A stretch of 64,000 nt of DNA from Clostridiales bacterium (lineage in GTDB: Bacteria > Bacillota > Clostridia > Lachnospirales > Lachnospiraceae): positions 1 through 64,000 of the forward strand of contig JAGZHZ010000006.1 of NCBI GenBank assembly GCA_018366495.1, given 5' to 3'. The position numbers and the translations under genes were made by a program. Below, in pieces: positions 8,260-17,230 of this stretch (its first letter is position 1; every line of letters starts with the position of its first letter). The notes beneath the pieces are model-generated. The model searched no databases. It was given only the letters and a program-made list of their open reading frames with translations, and had not been told where the DNA came from.

Positions 8260-9597
8260 TTAATTGCTTAAGAAGCCTTTATAGTTTCGTACAACCAGCT
8301 GAGATTCAATCTGTTTTAATGTATCCAGAATAACACCTACAATGATGATAATTGAGGTTCCTCCGAAGGAAACGTACGCTCCGAATACACCGTTAAAGAA
8401 GATCGGAATTACAGCTACGATTGTCAGACCAATCGCTCCTATAAAAATAATATAATTTAATAACTTTTCCAAGTACTCCTGGGTAGGTTTTCCAGGACGG
8501 ATACCAGGGATAAAGCCGCCTTGCTTTTTCATATTATCTGCAACTTCAATCGGATTGAATGTGATGGAAGTGTAGAAATATGCAAAGAACATAATCATCG
8601 CGATGTAAACGATCAATCCGACAGAGTAAATCGGATTATCCGGATCACACCAGTTCTGCTGGCTGCACATGCCAAGCAGTGTCGCTCCGATTCCCGTTCC
8701 GCCTTTATATCCTGCAAAGCTTGCAATCATATTCGGCATGGATAAAATCGAAGATGCAAAGATAACCGGGATCACACCTGCAGTGTTGATCTTCAGCGGA
8801 ATATGTGTAGACTGTCCGCCCACCATTTTTCTGCCCTGCATTTTCTTTGCGTACTGTACAGGAATTCTTCTCTGTGCATCATTCAGCAGAATAACAAGGA
8901 CAACTGTTGCAAGAATGACAGCCAGGATGATAACACCTGCCAGCATACTCTTTGCAATTGTCTTTTCCTTCATAAATGTATCATAAAGAGAAGCGATGTC
9001 TGCCGGTATACGAGACAGAATATTGATTGTCAGGACGATGGAAATACCGTTTCCGACACCGTGTTCTGTGATACGTTCACCGATCCACATCAGTATAGCG
9101 GAACCTGCTGTCAGTGTCAGCACAACAAGTGTTGCTGCTCCGACTACTACAAACATATTATCTGAATTCATAGCCGGGATCAGACCCTGACGTCCAAATC
9201 CGATTGCCATTGCAAGAGATTCTACAACTGCCAGTCCAATCGTCACATAACGTGTGATTGCTGTTATTTTCTTTCTTCCGTCTTCTCCATCCTTCTGCAT
9301 CTCTTCCAGTTTTGGAATAGCGATTGTTAAAAGCTGGATGATGATGGAAGATGTGATATATGGGCTGATATTCAAAGCGAATATTGACATTCTCTCGAAT
9401 GATCCTCCCGTAAAAGCATCGAAGAAGTTAAACGCATCGCTGGTCTGCTGCGCAAACCAGTTTGCGAAAAAGCTTCTGTCTACGCCCGGCACAGGAAGCT
9501 GAGATCCAAGTCGAACGACGATCAGCATCAAAAATGTAAACCATAATTTTCTTCTGATGTCTTTCACTTTTAAAGCATTGCGAAGTGTTGATAACAT
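8260..9597 (-). CDS. secY: preprotein translocase subunit SecY
   Basis: A 445-residue polytopic membrane protein with about ten transmembrane segments, the channel of the Sec translocon. Diagnostic parts are FNFFDAFTGGSFERMSIFALNISPYITSS (written in part), the plug region near the start, NGISIVLTINILSRIP and the cytoplasmic loop PGKPTQEYL. Its ATG overlaps the rplO stop by one base (TAATG), indicating translational coupling. Confidence 0.98.
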   Translation of the reverse strand: MLSTLRNALKVKDIRRKLWFTFLMLIVVRLGSQLPVPGVDRSFFANWFAQQTSDAFNFFDAFTGGSFERMSIFALNISPYITSSIIIQLLTIAIPKLEEMQKDGEDGRKKITAITRYVTIGLAVVESLAMAIGFGRQGLIPAMNSDNMFVVVGAATLVVLTLTAGSAILMWIGERITEHGVGNGISIVLTINILSRIPADIASLYDTFMKEKTIAKSMLAGVIILAVILATVVLVILLNDAQRRIPVQYAKKMQGRKMVGGQSTHIPLKINTAGVIPVIFASSILSMPNMIASFAGYKGGTGIGATLLGMCSQQNWCDPDNPIYSVGLIVYIAMIMFFAYFYTSITFNPIEVADNMKKQGGFIPGIRPGKPTQEYLEKLLNYIIFIGAIGLTIVAVIPIFFNGVFGAYVSFGGTSIIIIVGVILDTLKQIESQLVVRNYKGFLSN

Positions 9598-10046
9598 TAG
9601 ATCACCTCAGCTTTTCCACCGAGTGCTTCAATTTTTGCCTTGGCACCTTCACTGAAGGCGTTTGCTTCTACAGTCAGTTTTTTTGTCAGTTCACCATTTC
9701 CAAGGATTTTAACGCCGTCTTTTGCGCTTTTGATAATACCTGTTTCCATTAATAATTCAATAGTAACAACGGTATCATTGTCAAATCTTTCCAGTTCACT
9801 TACATTGATTGCTTCAATATCCAGAGTATTTCTGTTTGTGAATCCTCTCTTAGGAAGTCTTCTGTATAAAGGCATCTGACCACCTTCGAATCCAATTCTT
9901 GGTGCTCCGGAACGAGCTTTCTGTCCCTTATGTCCTTTGCCGGCTGTTTTGCCGTTTCCTGAACCATGTCCGCGTCCTCTTCTGAAGTTATCACTATGTG
10001 TTGAACCTTCTGCAGGTCTTAAGTTTGATAAATCCATTCTCGACAC
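9597..10046 (-). CDS. rplO: 50S ribosomal protein L15
   Basis: A 149-residue late-assembly protein. The glycine/arginine-rich N-terminus (MDLSNLRPAEGSTHSDNFRR, GHGSGNGKTAGKGHKGQKAR) and FEGGQMPLYRRLPKRGFTN are diagnostic. Sits in the usual rpmD-rplO-secY order and is coupled to secY by a TAATG overlap. Confidence 0.98.
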   Translation of the reverse strand: MSRMDLSNLRPAEGSTHSDNFRRGRGHGSGNGKTAGKGHKGQKARSGAPRIGFEGGQMPLYRRLPKRGFTNRNTLDIEAINVSELERFDNDTVVTIELLMETGIIKSAKDGVKILGNGELTKKLTVEANAFSEGAKAKIEALGGKAEVI

Positions 10047-10066
10047 CTCCTATCAAATTATTTTAT

Positions 10067-10249
10067 TTAAATTTCTTCAACTTTTACTAAATGCTGTACC
10101 TGTGCAATCATACCTCTGACTGCAGCGTTGTCTGGCATTTCAACTGTCTTATTCAGTTTTTTCAGTCCTAAAGCTGCAACTGTTGCACGATGTTTTGGAA
10201 TTGCACCGATTGTAGATTTCACTAATGTGATTTTTAATTTGTCTGCCAT
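10067..10249 (-). CDS. rpmD: 50S ribosomal protein L30
   Basis: A 60-residue protein beginning MADKLKITLVKSTIGAIPKH with VAALGLKKLNKTVEMPDN, the bacterial short L30. Between rpsE and rplO with a 14-base gap to rpsE. Confidence 0.97.
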   Translation of the reverse strand: MADKLKITLVKSTIGAIPKHRATVAALGLKKLNKTVEMPDNAAVRGMIAQVQHLVKVEEI

Positions 10250-10263
10250 TGTACGAATCCTCC

Positions 10264-10773
10264 TTAGGCAAGAATCTCTTCAACAGATTTTCCACGAAGT
10301 TTTGCAACTTCTTCTGGGGATTTCAGTTTCTTTAATCCTTCGATTGTTGCCAGAACTACGTTCTGTTTGTTGTTAGATCCTAAAGATTTTGTACGGATGT
10401 TTTTGATTCCGGCCATCTCTAATACGTTACGTACAGGACCTCCGGCGATAACACCAGTACCTTCAGGAGCTCTTTTTAATAATACGCTTGCTCCGCCGAA
10501 TTTTCCCTGAAAATCGTGTGGGATACTTGCGTTCTCATCCATTGCAACTTCAATGAGTTTCTTTGCAGCATCTTCTTTTCCTTTGCGGATTGCTTCTGGA
10601 ATTTCTGCAGCTTTTCCAAGACCAGCGCCAACGTGTCCATTGCCGTCACCGACTACTACTAAAGCTGTGAAACGGAAGTTACGTCCACCTTTAACAACTT
10701 TAGTTACACGTTTAATTGATACTACTTTTTCCGTTAACTCATACTGATTAGCATCAATAATAGTATGTTTCAT
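10264..10773 (-). CDS. rpsE: 30S ribosomal protein S5
   Basis: A 169-residue protein at the mRNA entry side of the small subunit, important for decoding accuracy. The dsRBD-like S5 domain is seen in VVSIKRVTKVVKGGRNFRFT and VGDGNGHVGAGLGKA; the C-terminal S5 domain in GKFGGASVLLKRAPEGTGVI and SLGSNNKQNVV. Normal length and place. Confidence 0.98.
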   Translation of the reverse strand: MKHTIIDANQYELTEKVVSIKRVTKVVKGGRNFRFTALVVVGDGNGHVGAGLGKAAEIPEAIRKGKEDAAKKLIEVAMDENASIPHDFQGKFGGASVLLKRAPEGTGVIAGGPVRNVLEMAGIKNIRTKSLGSNNKQNVVLATIEGLKKLKSPEEVAKLRGKSVEEILA

Positions 10774-10790
10774 CTGTTCTTCCTCCTTGA

Positions 10791-11159
10791 CTAGAATTCC
10801 AGACCAGCTTCTCTTGCTGCATCTGCCAACGCTTTGATTTTACCCTGATATATAAAGCCGCCTCTATCAAAGACAACAGTGGTAATACCTTTTTCTAAAG
10901 CTTTCTTTGCGATTACTGTACCTAAGTATGCTGCTGCATCAACGTTATTTGTTTTCTCTAATTCAGCTTTTACTTCTTTCTGAAGTGTAGAAGCTGCAAC
11001 TAAAGTATTTCCAACTGTATCGTCAATAATTTGAGCATACATATGATTATTACTTCTAAACACAGCTAAACGTGGTCTCTCAGCAGTTCCACTGAAACGA
11101 TTGCGTAATTTTCTATGTTTATTTACACGAACTTTTGTTCTGGACTCTTTGCTAACCAT
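10791..11159 (-). CDS. rplR: 50S ribosomal protein L18
   Basis: A 122-residue 5S rRNA-binding protein: MVSKESRTKVRVNKHRKLRN, GTAERPRLAVFRSNNHMYAQ and DRGGFIYQGKIKALADAARE. The ATG at 11159 is preferred, with AAGGAG nine bases away; a GTG two codons earlier would be only three bases from that site. Confidence 0.97.
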   Translation of the reverse strand: MVSKESRTKVRVNKHRKLRNRFSGTAERPRLAVFRSNNHMYAQIIDDTVGNTLVAASTLQKEVKAELEKTNNVDAAAYLGTVIAKKALEKGITTVVFDRGGFIYQGKIKALADAAREAGLEF

Positions 11160-11176
11160 TTTCACACTCTCCTTAA

Positions 11177-11716
11177 TTATTTTTTACCAGTCTTACCAAC
11201 TTTACGTCTAATAACTTCATCAGCATATTTGATACCTTTGCCTTTATAAGGTTCTGGAGCTCTTTTTTCTCTGATTTCAGCTGCGTATTGGCCTACTTTT
11301 TCTTTATTGATACCTTTTACGATAATCTTGTTTCCTTCAACAGTAGTTTCGATTCCTTCAGGATCTTCCATTTCTACCGGATGAGAGTATCCAAGGGATA
11401 ATGTCAGTTTCTTTCCAGCTTTTGCTGCTTTGTAACCAACACCGTTTACTTCCAGCACTTTCTGATATCCTTCGCTTACACCTACAACCATGTTGTGGAT
11501 TAAAGTTCTGGTCAGTCCGTGTAAAGATTTCATTCTCTTTAAGTCGTTTGGTCTTGTAACAACTACATGACCATCTCCCACTTTGATTTCCATTTCTACT
11601 GGTAATACTCTTTCCAGAGTACCTTTTGCACCTTTTACAGTGACTTTATTGTTCTCTGCGACTTCCACAGTAACACCTGCTGGAATCGCGATTGGCATTC
11701 TTCCGATACGTGACAT
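11177..11716 (-). CDS. rplF: 50S ribosomal protein L6
   Basis: A 179-residue two-domain protein near the factor-binding site. MSRIGRMPIAIPAGVTV at the start and the C-terminal signature EIREKRAPEPYKGKGIKYADE are diagnostic. Between rpsH and rplR. Confidence 0.98.
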   Translation of the reverse strand: MSRIGRMPIAIPAGVTVEVAENNKVTVKGAKGTLERVLPVEMEIKVGDGHVVVTRPNDLKRMKSLHGLTRTLIHNMVVGVSEGYQKVLEVNGVGYKAAKAGKKLTLSLGYSHPVEMEDPEGIETTVEGNKIIVKGINKEKVGQYAAEIREKRAPEPYKGKGIKYADEVIRRKVGKTGKK

Positions 11717-11806
11717 GCCTGTTTCCTCCTTACTTAGATTTTCGGAAAGGTCCGCACGACCTCTCTGTTTTCAGTAACTCAAACTATTTGATATCAGATG
11801 CGGTGA

Positions 11807-12208
11807 TTACCATACAAATGCTAATACTTCTCCGCCTACCTGTAATCTTCTTGCTTCTTTGTCTGTGATTACACCCTGGTTTGTGGACAGGATTGCAATT
11901 CCTAAACCGCCAAGTACTTTTGGCAGATTGTCTTTTCCTGCATGAACACGCAGCCCTGGTTTGGAGATTCTCTTGATACCAGAGATAATTTTTTCATTCT
12001 TATCTGCACCATATTTTAATGTGATGCGGATTGTTTTGAAGTTTCCTTCGTCAACGAGATCGTATTTTTTGATATATCCTTCATCTAACAAAATGTTTGC
12101 GATGGCAAGTTTCATCTTAGAAGACGGAACATCAACTGTATCATGTTTAGCAGTATTTGCATTACGGATTCTTGTAAGCATATCTGCGATTGGATCGCTC
12201 ATTGTCAT
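11807..12208 (-). CDS. rpsH: 30S ribosomal protein S8
   Basis: A 133-residue primary 16S rRNA-binding protein: SDPIADMLTRIRNANTAKHD and the C-terminal GLGIAILSTNQGVITDKEAR. S8 autoregulates the spc operon in enteric bacteria. The ATG at 12208 is nine bases after AAAGGAGG; an ATG two codons later is less well placed. Preceded by a 213-base gap full of hairpins. Confidence 0.98.
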   Translation of the reverse strand: MTMSDPIADMLTRIRNANTAKHDTVDVPSSKMKLAIANILLDEGYIKKYDLVDEGNFKTIRITLKYGADKNEKIISGIKRISKPGLRVHAGKDNLPKVLGGLGIAILSTNQGVITDKEARRLQVGGEVLAFVW

Positions 12209-12270
12209 TTAAAGTTGCCTCCTTTTACTAAATCTCTTTATCGGAATAACTGGCTTCCTGATGGACGAAA

Positions 12271-12406
12271 AGCAGGTGGCCTGCTTTCTTCAACCATGAA
12301 GAATGGTTCCGTCCTACCATATCTTACAACACAGCCTGGTGTATTGCAGTGGGTCAGAGACGGAACTTTATATCTCACATTAACTTCAAGCTGCGCTCTC
12401 AGCTTG
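12271..12406 (-). promoter_or_regulatory. multi-hairpin leader between rpsN and rpsH
   Basis: In transcript order the 213-base gap shows: CAAGCTG/CAGCTTG just after the rpsN stop (12406-12387); a long-range perfect stem GTTCCGTC/GACGGAAC (12366-12359 with 12313-12306); TTCTTCA/TGAAGAA with a 4-base loop (12303-12286); and AGCAGG/CCTGCT followed by TTTT (12285-12271). The last resembles a weak attenuator. The gap is far longer than its neighbours, which suggests control of rpsH and downstream genes. Confidence 0.5.
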
Positions 12407-12421
12407 TTTAATGATCAATGA

Positions 12422-12607
12422 TTACCAGCTTGCTTTCTTTACTCCTGGGATCTGTCCTTTGTATGCTAATTCACGGAAGCAGATTCTGCAGATTCCGTAT
12501 TTTCTTAAATAAGCGTGTGGACGACCACAGATTCTGCAGCGATTGTATTCTCTTGTGGAGAATTTCTGTGGACGCTGCTGTTTGATCTTCATTGCTGTCT
12601 TAGCCAT
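12422..12607 (-). CDS. rpsZ: 30S ribosomal protein S14, zinc-binding type (S14Z)
   Basis: A 61-residue short S14 with both CxxC knuckles (RCRICGRP and GICRICFRE), so the zinc-requiring form rather than the long zinc-free paralog. Between rplE and rpsH as in other Firmicutes. The ending GQIPGVKKASW is diagnostic. Confidence 0.97.
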   Translation of the reverse strand: MAKTAMKIKQQRPQKFSTREYNRCRICGRPHAYLRKYGICRICFRELAYKGQIPGVKKASW

Positions 12608-12624
12608 GAAATTTCCCTCCTATA

Positions 12625-13164
12625 CTATTTGGCGAATGGCATGTTGAACTGTTTTAATAATTCACGAGCTTCTTCGTCTGTCTTTGCAGTTGTAACGAAG
12701 ATAACGTCCATACCTCTGACTTTGTCTACTTTGTCATATTCAACTTCAGGGAAAATTAACTGTTCTTTGATACCAAGAGCATAGTTTCCTCTTCCATCAA
12801 ATGCGTTTGGATTTACTCCTCTAAAGTCACGAACTCGTGGCAGTGCAAGGCTGATTAAACGATCAACGAACTCGTACATTTTTTCTCCACGCAGTGTTAC
12901 TTTACATCCGATTGGCATACCTTCTCTGATTTTGAAGTTAGCGATGGAATTTTTTGCTCTTGTCAGGACTGCTTTCTGTCCTGTGATCAGTTCCATATCT
13001 TTGACAGCTGTCTCCAAAAGTTTTGCGTTTTCTTTTGCTTCTCCAACACCCATGTTGACAACTACTTTGTCAAGCTTCGGAACTTCCATAATATTTTTAT
13101 ATCCAAATTTTTTGACCATATTATCTACGATCTCATTTTTGTATAACTCTTTCAGTCTACTCAA
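12625..13164 (-). CDS. rplE: 50S ribosomal protein L5
   Basis: A 179-residue 5S rRNA-binding protein at the subunit interface: MSRLKELYKNEIVDNMVKKF, KVVVNMGVGEA, TGQKAVLTRAKNSIANFKIR and GLGIKEQ-type end (NYALGIKEQLIFPEVEYDK). Normal length; 17 bases before rpsZ. Confidence 0.98.
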   Translation of the reverse strand: MSRLKELYKNEIVDNMVKKFGYKNIMEVPKLDKVVVNMGVGEAKENAKLLETAVKDMELITGQKAVLTRAKNSIANFKIREGMPIGCKVTLRGEKMYEFVDRLISLALPRVRDFRGVNPNAFDGRGNYALGIKEQLIFPEVEYDKVDKVRGMDVIFVTTAKTDEEARELLKQFNMPFAK

Positions 13165-13188
13165 CTTGTGCGGCCTCCTCTCTTATAA

Positions 13189-13509
13189 TTAATAGATGAC
13201 TTCGCGTTCAGCACCTTTAACTTTAGCTGTACGGACTTTTTTATCTCCTACTGTTGTGAAACCAATTCTTGCTGGTTTTCCGTTATGAAGATACATAACA
13301 TTAGAAGCGTTGATGTATGCTTCTTTTGTGATGATTCCGCCCTGCTGGTTTGTTGCTGATGGTTTTGTATGCTTTGTTACCATGTTAACACCTTCTACCA
13401 AAACAGTGTTATCTTTAGTATTTACAGCAAGTACTTTACCTTCTTTATCTACATCTTTTCCAGCGATTACTTTTACTGTATCACCTTTTTTGATCTTTAA
13501 AGCTGACAT
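13189..13509 (-). CDS. rplX: 50S ribosomal protein L24
   Basis: A 106-residue assembly initiator with an N-terminal KOW motif (IKKGDTVKVIAGKDVDKEGK) and VNMVTKHTKPS followed by GGIITKEAYINASNVM. The ATG follows AAGGAGG by seven bases. Confidence 0.98.
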   Translation of the reverse strand: MSALKIKKGDTVKVIAGKDVDKEGKVLAVNTKDNTVLVEGVNMVTKHTKPSATNQQGGIITKEAYINASNVMYLHNGKPARIGFTTVGDKKVRTAKVKGAEREVIY

Positions 13510-13521
13510 TCCGGTACCTCC

Positions 13522-13890
13522 TTATAATACTTCAGGAGCCAGGGAAGCAATTTTCATAAACTGCTTGTCACGAAGCTCTCTGGCTACTGGTCCAAAAATA
13601 CGGGTTCCTTTTGGAGTCTTATCATCTTTAATGATGACAGCAGCATTTTCATCGAATTTAATATAAGAACCGTCTTTACGACGTGTGCCTCTTACTGTAC
13701 GAACAACTACAGCTTTTACAACATCACCTTTTTTTACAACACCACCTGGTGTTGCATCTTTGACGCTGGCAATGATGATGTCACCAATGTTTGCATATCT
13801 TCTGGTAGATCCGCCCATAACTCTGATGCAGAGCAGTTCTTTCGCACCAGTATTGTCAGCGACTCTCAGTCTGGTTTCCTGTTGAATCAT
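13522..13890 (-). CDS. rplN: 50S ribosomal protein L14
   Basis: A 122-residue protein forming intersubunit bridges: MIQQETRLRVADNTGAKELL, TPGGVVKKGDVVKAVVVRT and FDENAAVIIKDDKTPKGTRI. Full length, standard order. Confidence 0.98.
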   Translation of the reverse strand: MIQQETRLRVADNTGAKELLCIRVMGGSTRRYANIGDIIIASVKDATPGGVVKKGDVVKAVVVRTVRGTRRKDGSYIKFDENAAVIIKDDKTPKGTRIFGPVARELRDKQFMKIASLAPEVL

Positions 13891-13911
13891 GCCGATATAC
13901 CTCCCACTCTA

Positions 13912-14166
13912 TTATTTAACCTTTTCGATAATCTCAACGAGTCTCCATCTCTTGTCTTTGGATAACGGTCTGGTTTCCATAACTTTTACGGTATCACCGA
14001 TATTGCACTCATTGTTTTCATCATGCGCTTTTAATTTATATGTTCTCTTTACGATCTTGTTGTAAAGAGGATGTTTTACATGGTTCTCTACAGCTACAAC
14101 GATTGTCTTATCCATTTTATCGCTGATTACTTTACCTGTACGAGTTTTTCTAAGATTTCTTTCCAC
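13912..14166 (-). CDS. rpsQ: 30S ribosomal protein S17
   Basis: An 84-residue OB-fold 16S rRNA-binding protein: MERNLRKTRTGKVISDKMDK, VENHVKHPLYNKIVKRT and ETRPLSKDKRWRLVEI. Starts 68 bases after rpmC. Confidence 0.98.
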   Translation of the reverse strand: MERNLRKTRTGKVISDKMDKTIVVAVENHVKHPLYNKIVKRTYKLKAHDENNECNIGDTVKVMETRPLSKDKRWRLVEIIEKVK

Positions 14167-14234
14167 AGTGGTAATCTCCTTTCTATGAAATAACTAAGAA
14201 ATACGGACTTATGCGGTTTTCCGCGTCTGCCTGA

Positions 14235-14447
14235 TTAGTTAGCAGCGTTAGTCTTCTCAGCGATAACTGTCTGAATTCTTGCGATGTTCCTGCGAACTTC
14301 TTTGATTCTGCTTGTATTATCTAACTGATTTGTTGCGTTCTGGAATCTTAAGTTGAAAAGTTCCTTTTTAGCAGCTACTAATTCTTCGGATAATTCTGCA
14401 GCTGATTTGTTTCTTAAATCTTTATTAAAATCCTTATTAATTTTCAC
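14235..14447 (-). CDS. rpmC: 50S ribosomal protein L29
   Basis: A roughly 70-residue helical hairpin near the exit tunnel: KSAAELSEELVAAKKELFNL and NTSRIKEVRRNIARIQT. There is no ATG at the start. The GTG at 14447 is chosen because GGCGGTGAT lies five bases before it inside the end of rplP; a GTG three codons earlier (14456) falls within that site. It overlaps rplP by 11 bases, so translation is probably coupled. Confidence 0.93.
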   Translation of the reverse strand: MKINKDFNKDLRNKSAAELSEELVAAKKELFNLRFQNATNQLDNTSRIKEVRRNIARIQTVIAEKTNAAN

Positions 14448-14874
14448 TGTTATCACCGCCTTCTAAGTCTGCACGAGAAACAATTTTACATTTGCATGGA
14501 AGTTTGTGCATAGCAAGACGCAGAGCTTCTTTTGCTACTTCTTCAGGAACACCTGCGATTTCAAACATTACTCTGCCTGGTTTTACAACTGCTACCCAGT
14601 ATTCTAATGTTCCTTTTCCGGAACCCATACGTGTTTCTGCTGGTTTTGCTGTTACTGGCTTATCTGGGAAAATTTTGATCCAAACTTTACCACCACGTTT
14701 AATATAACGCGTCATAGCAACACGGGCTGCCTCGATCTGGTTGGATTTAATCCAACATGGCTCTGTAGCCACTAAACCGTATTCACCGTTGCTTACTACA
14801 TTTCCTCTCAGTGCCTTTCCGGCCATGGAACCACGGAACTGTTTACGACGCTTAACTCTCTTTGGCATTAACAT
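14437..14874 (-). CDS. rplP: 50S ribosomal protein L16
   Basis: A 145-residue protein near the peptidyl transferase centre: MPKRVKRRKQFRGSMAGKA, RYIKRGGKVWIKIFPDKP and GSGKGTLEYWVAVVKPGRV. The ATG overlaps the rpsC stop by one base (TAATG); a second ATG two codons in is possible. Confidence 0.98.
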   Translation of the reverse strand: MLMPKRVKRRKQFRGSMAGKALRGNVVSNGEYGLVATEPCWIKSNQIEAARVAMTRYIKRGGKVWIKIFPDKPVTAKPAETRMGSGKGTLEYWVAVVKPGRVMFEIAGVPEEVAKEALRLAMHKLPCKCKIVSRADLEGGDNSEN

Positions 14875-15530
14875 TATTTATCGCTCCCTTCCTTGTTTCC
14901 TTTAGTTGGAAGTACTTCGCCTTCATAGATCCAAACTTTTACGCCTAATTTTCCGTAAGTTGTATCTGCTTCAGCGAATCCATACTGAATATCTGCTCTT
15001 AATGTCTGCAGCGGAATTGTTCCTTCGCTGTAGAACTCTGTACGTGCCATATCTGCTCCGCCAAGACGACCGGAAACAGCTGCTTTGATACCCAGAGCGC
15101 CTGCCTTCATGGTTCTGCCCATGCAGGATTTCATGGCACGTCTGAAAGAAACACGGTTTTCCAGCTGTAAAGCGATATTTTCAGCTACTAACTGAGCATC
15201 TCTGTCAGGTCTTTTTACTTCTTTGATATCTACGATTAATTTTTTATCTGTAAATTTAGCTAATTCAGCTTTTACTTTCTCGATCTCAGCGCCGCCTCTA
15301 CCGATTACAACACCTGGTTTTGCTGTGTAGATGATCACTTTTACACGGTCAGATGCTCTCTCGATTTCGATCTTAGAAACACCAGCGCTATATAATTTCT
15401 TTTTCAGATATGTTCTGATATTGTAATCTTCCACTAAGCAGTCTGCAAAGTCAGCTTCAGCATACCATTTTGAGTCCCAGTCTTTAATAACACCGACTCT
15501 CAAGCCGTGTGGATTAACTTTCTGTCCCAT
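14874..15530 (-). CDS. rpsC: 30S ribosomal protein S3
   Basis: A 218-residue mRNA-entry protein with helicase function. N-terminal MGQKVNPHGLRVGVIKDWDS, the KH domain with GVVIGRGGAEIEKVKAELA, and the C-terminal GRLGGADMARTEFYSEGTIP. Coupled to rplP. Confidence 0.98.
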   Translation of the reverse strand: MGQKVNPHGLRVGVIKDWDSKWYAEADFADCLVEDYNIRTYLKKKLYSAGVSKIEIERASDRVKVIIYTAKPGVVIGRGGAEIEKVKAELAKFTDKKLIVDIKEVKRPDRDAQLVAENIALQLENRVSFRRAMKSCMGRTMKAGALGIKAAVSGRLGGADMARTEFYSEGTIPLQTLRADIQYGFAEADTTYGKLGVKVWIYEGEVLPTKGNKEGSDK

Positions 15531-15541
15531 GATTGCCCTCC

Positions 15542-15928
15542 TTATCTTTCATTCAGCACAACAGTAATATGGCTTATTCTCTTTTCGATTCTGTAAGCTC
15601 TTCCCTGTGCTCTCGGTCTGATTCTCTTCATTGTAGGTCCTTTATTTGCGTAGCACTCCTCTACATAAAGGTTTTCTACATTCATCTGATTGTTGTGTTC
15701 AGCGTTTGCAATCGCTGATTTCAGTAATTTTTCTATTAAAGAAGACGCATATCTTGGGTTGTATGTCACAATACCAAGTGCTGTCTGCACATCTTTGCCT
15801 CTAATGGCATCTAAAACGAAACATGCTTTCTGAACAGACACTCTTGCGTAAGACAGTGTTGCAGATGGTCTTGTGTCTTTCTGAGCATTTCTCTCTCTTT
15901 TGATCTGTGATCTATGTCCTTTAGCCAT
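15542..15928 (-). CDS. rplV: 50S ribosomal protein L22
   Basis: A 128-residue exit-tunnel protein: ATLSYARVSVQKACFVLDAI, LLKSAIANAEHNNQMNVENL and the end AYRIEKRISHITVVLNER. The beta-hairpin loop (PTMKRIRPRAQGRAYRI) that lines the tunnel and is hit by macrolide resistance mutations is intact. Confidence 0.98.
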   Translation of the reverse strand: MAKGHRSQIKRERNAQKDTRPSATLSYARVSVQKACFVLDAIRGKDVQTALGIVTYNPRYASSLIEKLLKSAIANAEHNNQMNVENLYVEECYANKGPTMKRIRPRAQGRAYRIEKRISHITVVLNER

Positions 15929-15957
15929 GAATGAAACCTCCTTTCAATTCCGATATC

Positions 15958-16239
15958 CTAGCGAACGCCAGATTTCTTTTCGTCTTTTCCATGTCCTCTG
16001 TAAGTTCTTGTTGCAACAAATTCTCCGAGTTTATGTCCAACCATATCCTCTGTTACATATACCGGAACATGTTTTCTTCCATCATGAACTGCGATTGTAT
16101 GTCCAACCATCTGAGGGAAAATTGTAGAACGACGGGACCAGGTTTTGATTGCCTGTTTTTCCCCTGATGCGTTCTGAGCTTCGATTTTTTTCATTAAGCT
16201 TTCATCCACAAATGGTCCTTTTTTAAGTGAGCGAGCCAT
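15958..16239 (-). CDS. rpsS: 30S ribosomal protein S19
   Basis: A 93-residue small-subunit head protein: MARSLKKGPFVDESLMKKIE, TWSRRSTIFPQMVGHTIAVHDG and GHKLGEFVATRTYRGH. Normal length, between rplB and rplV. Confidence 0.98.
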   Translation of the reverse strand: MARSLKKGPFVDESLMKKIEAQNASGEKQAIKTWSRRSTIFPQMVGHTIAVHDGRKHVPVYVTEDMVGHKLGEFVATRTYRGHGKDEKKSGVR

Positions 16240-16273
16240 AGGTTCTAACCTCCTTATAAACTTTGTTAATTAA

Positions 16274-17119
16274 TTAGTTGTTGATTGCTTTACCGTCTCT
16301 TCTTCTTACGATCAGCTTGTTAGAATGTTTGTTTTTCTTTCTTGTCTTCAATCCAAGAGCAGGTTTGCCCCAAGGTGTAGATGGACCTGGACGACCGATA
16401 CCAGTCTTTCCTTCTCCACCACCGTGTGGATGATCGTTAGGGTTCATTACGGAACCACGAACGGTAGGTCTGATACCCATATGGCGTTTTCTACCAGCTT
16501 TACCAACGTTGATCAGGTTGTGATCTGCATTTCCTACAACACCAACTGTTGCACGGCAGATGATCGGAACCATTCTCATTTCACCTGATGGAAGACGAAG
16601 TGTTGCATATTTTCCTTCTTTAGCCATCAGCTGTGCTGCGTTTCCAGCAGAACGAACGAGCTGTCCGCCTTTTCCTGGATATAATTCAACGTTGTGTACC
16701 ATTGTACCAACTGGGATTAATTCTAATGGAAGGCAGTTTCCGACTCTTACTTCGGCTTCTGCACCATTCATAACTTTCATTCCTACTTTTAAGCCCTGTG
16801 GAGCTAAGATGTAGGATTTTTCACCGTCTGCATAGCAGATCAGAGCGATGTTTGCTGTTCTGTTTGGATCGTATTCTACTCCGATTACTCTAGCCGGAAT
16901 TCCGTCTTTCTTTCTCTTGAAGTCTACGATTCTATATTTTCTGCGGCTTCCGCCTCCACGATGTCTTACTGTAATTTTACCCTGGTTGTTACGTCCAGAG
17001 TTTTTATTAAGAGATACCACTAAGGATTTCTCTGGGAAACTTTTTGTGATTTCTGAGAAATCAGATCCAGTCATATGTCTTCTGGAAGGTGTATATGGGT
17101 TGTAAACTTTAATTCCCAT
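16274..17119 (-). CDS. rplB: 50S ribosomal protein L2
   Basis: A 281-residue protein needed for subunit association and peptidyl transfer: MGIKVYNPYTPSRRHMTGSD, NNQGKITVRHRGGGSRRKYR, and the C-terminal VRGSVMNPNDHPHGGGEGK with the conserved histidine. Full length. Confidence 0.98.
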   Translation of the reverse strand: MGIKVYNPYTPSRRHMTGSDFSEITKSFPEKSLVVSLNKNSGRNNQGKITVRHRGGGSRRKYRIVDFKRKKDGIPARVIGVEYDPNRTANIALICYADGEKSYILAPQGLKVGMKVMNGAEAEVRVGNCLPLELIPVGTMVHNVELYPGKGGQLVRSAGNAAQLMAKEGKYATLRLPSGEMRMVPIICRATVGVVGNADHNLINVGKAGRKRHMGIRPTVRGSVMNPNDHPHGGGEGKTGIGRPGPSTPWGKPALGLKTRKKNKHSNKLIVRRRDGKAINN

Positions 17120-17230
17120 TGTTGTCTCTCCTTTCGAATATTTATTATCACGCTTTCGTTGCGTATAGCTGCGATCAGCCGACTGTTCTGCCTGACCGCT
17201 GTTTCATGGACCGTCCCGTTTAATCAGGAA

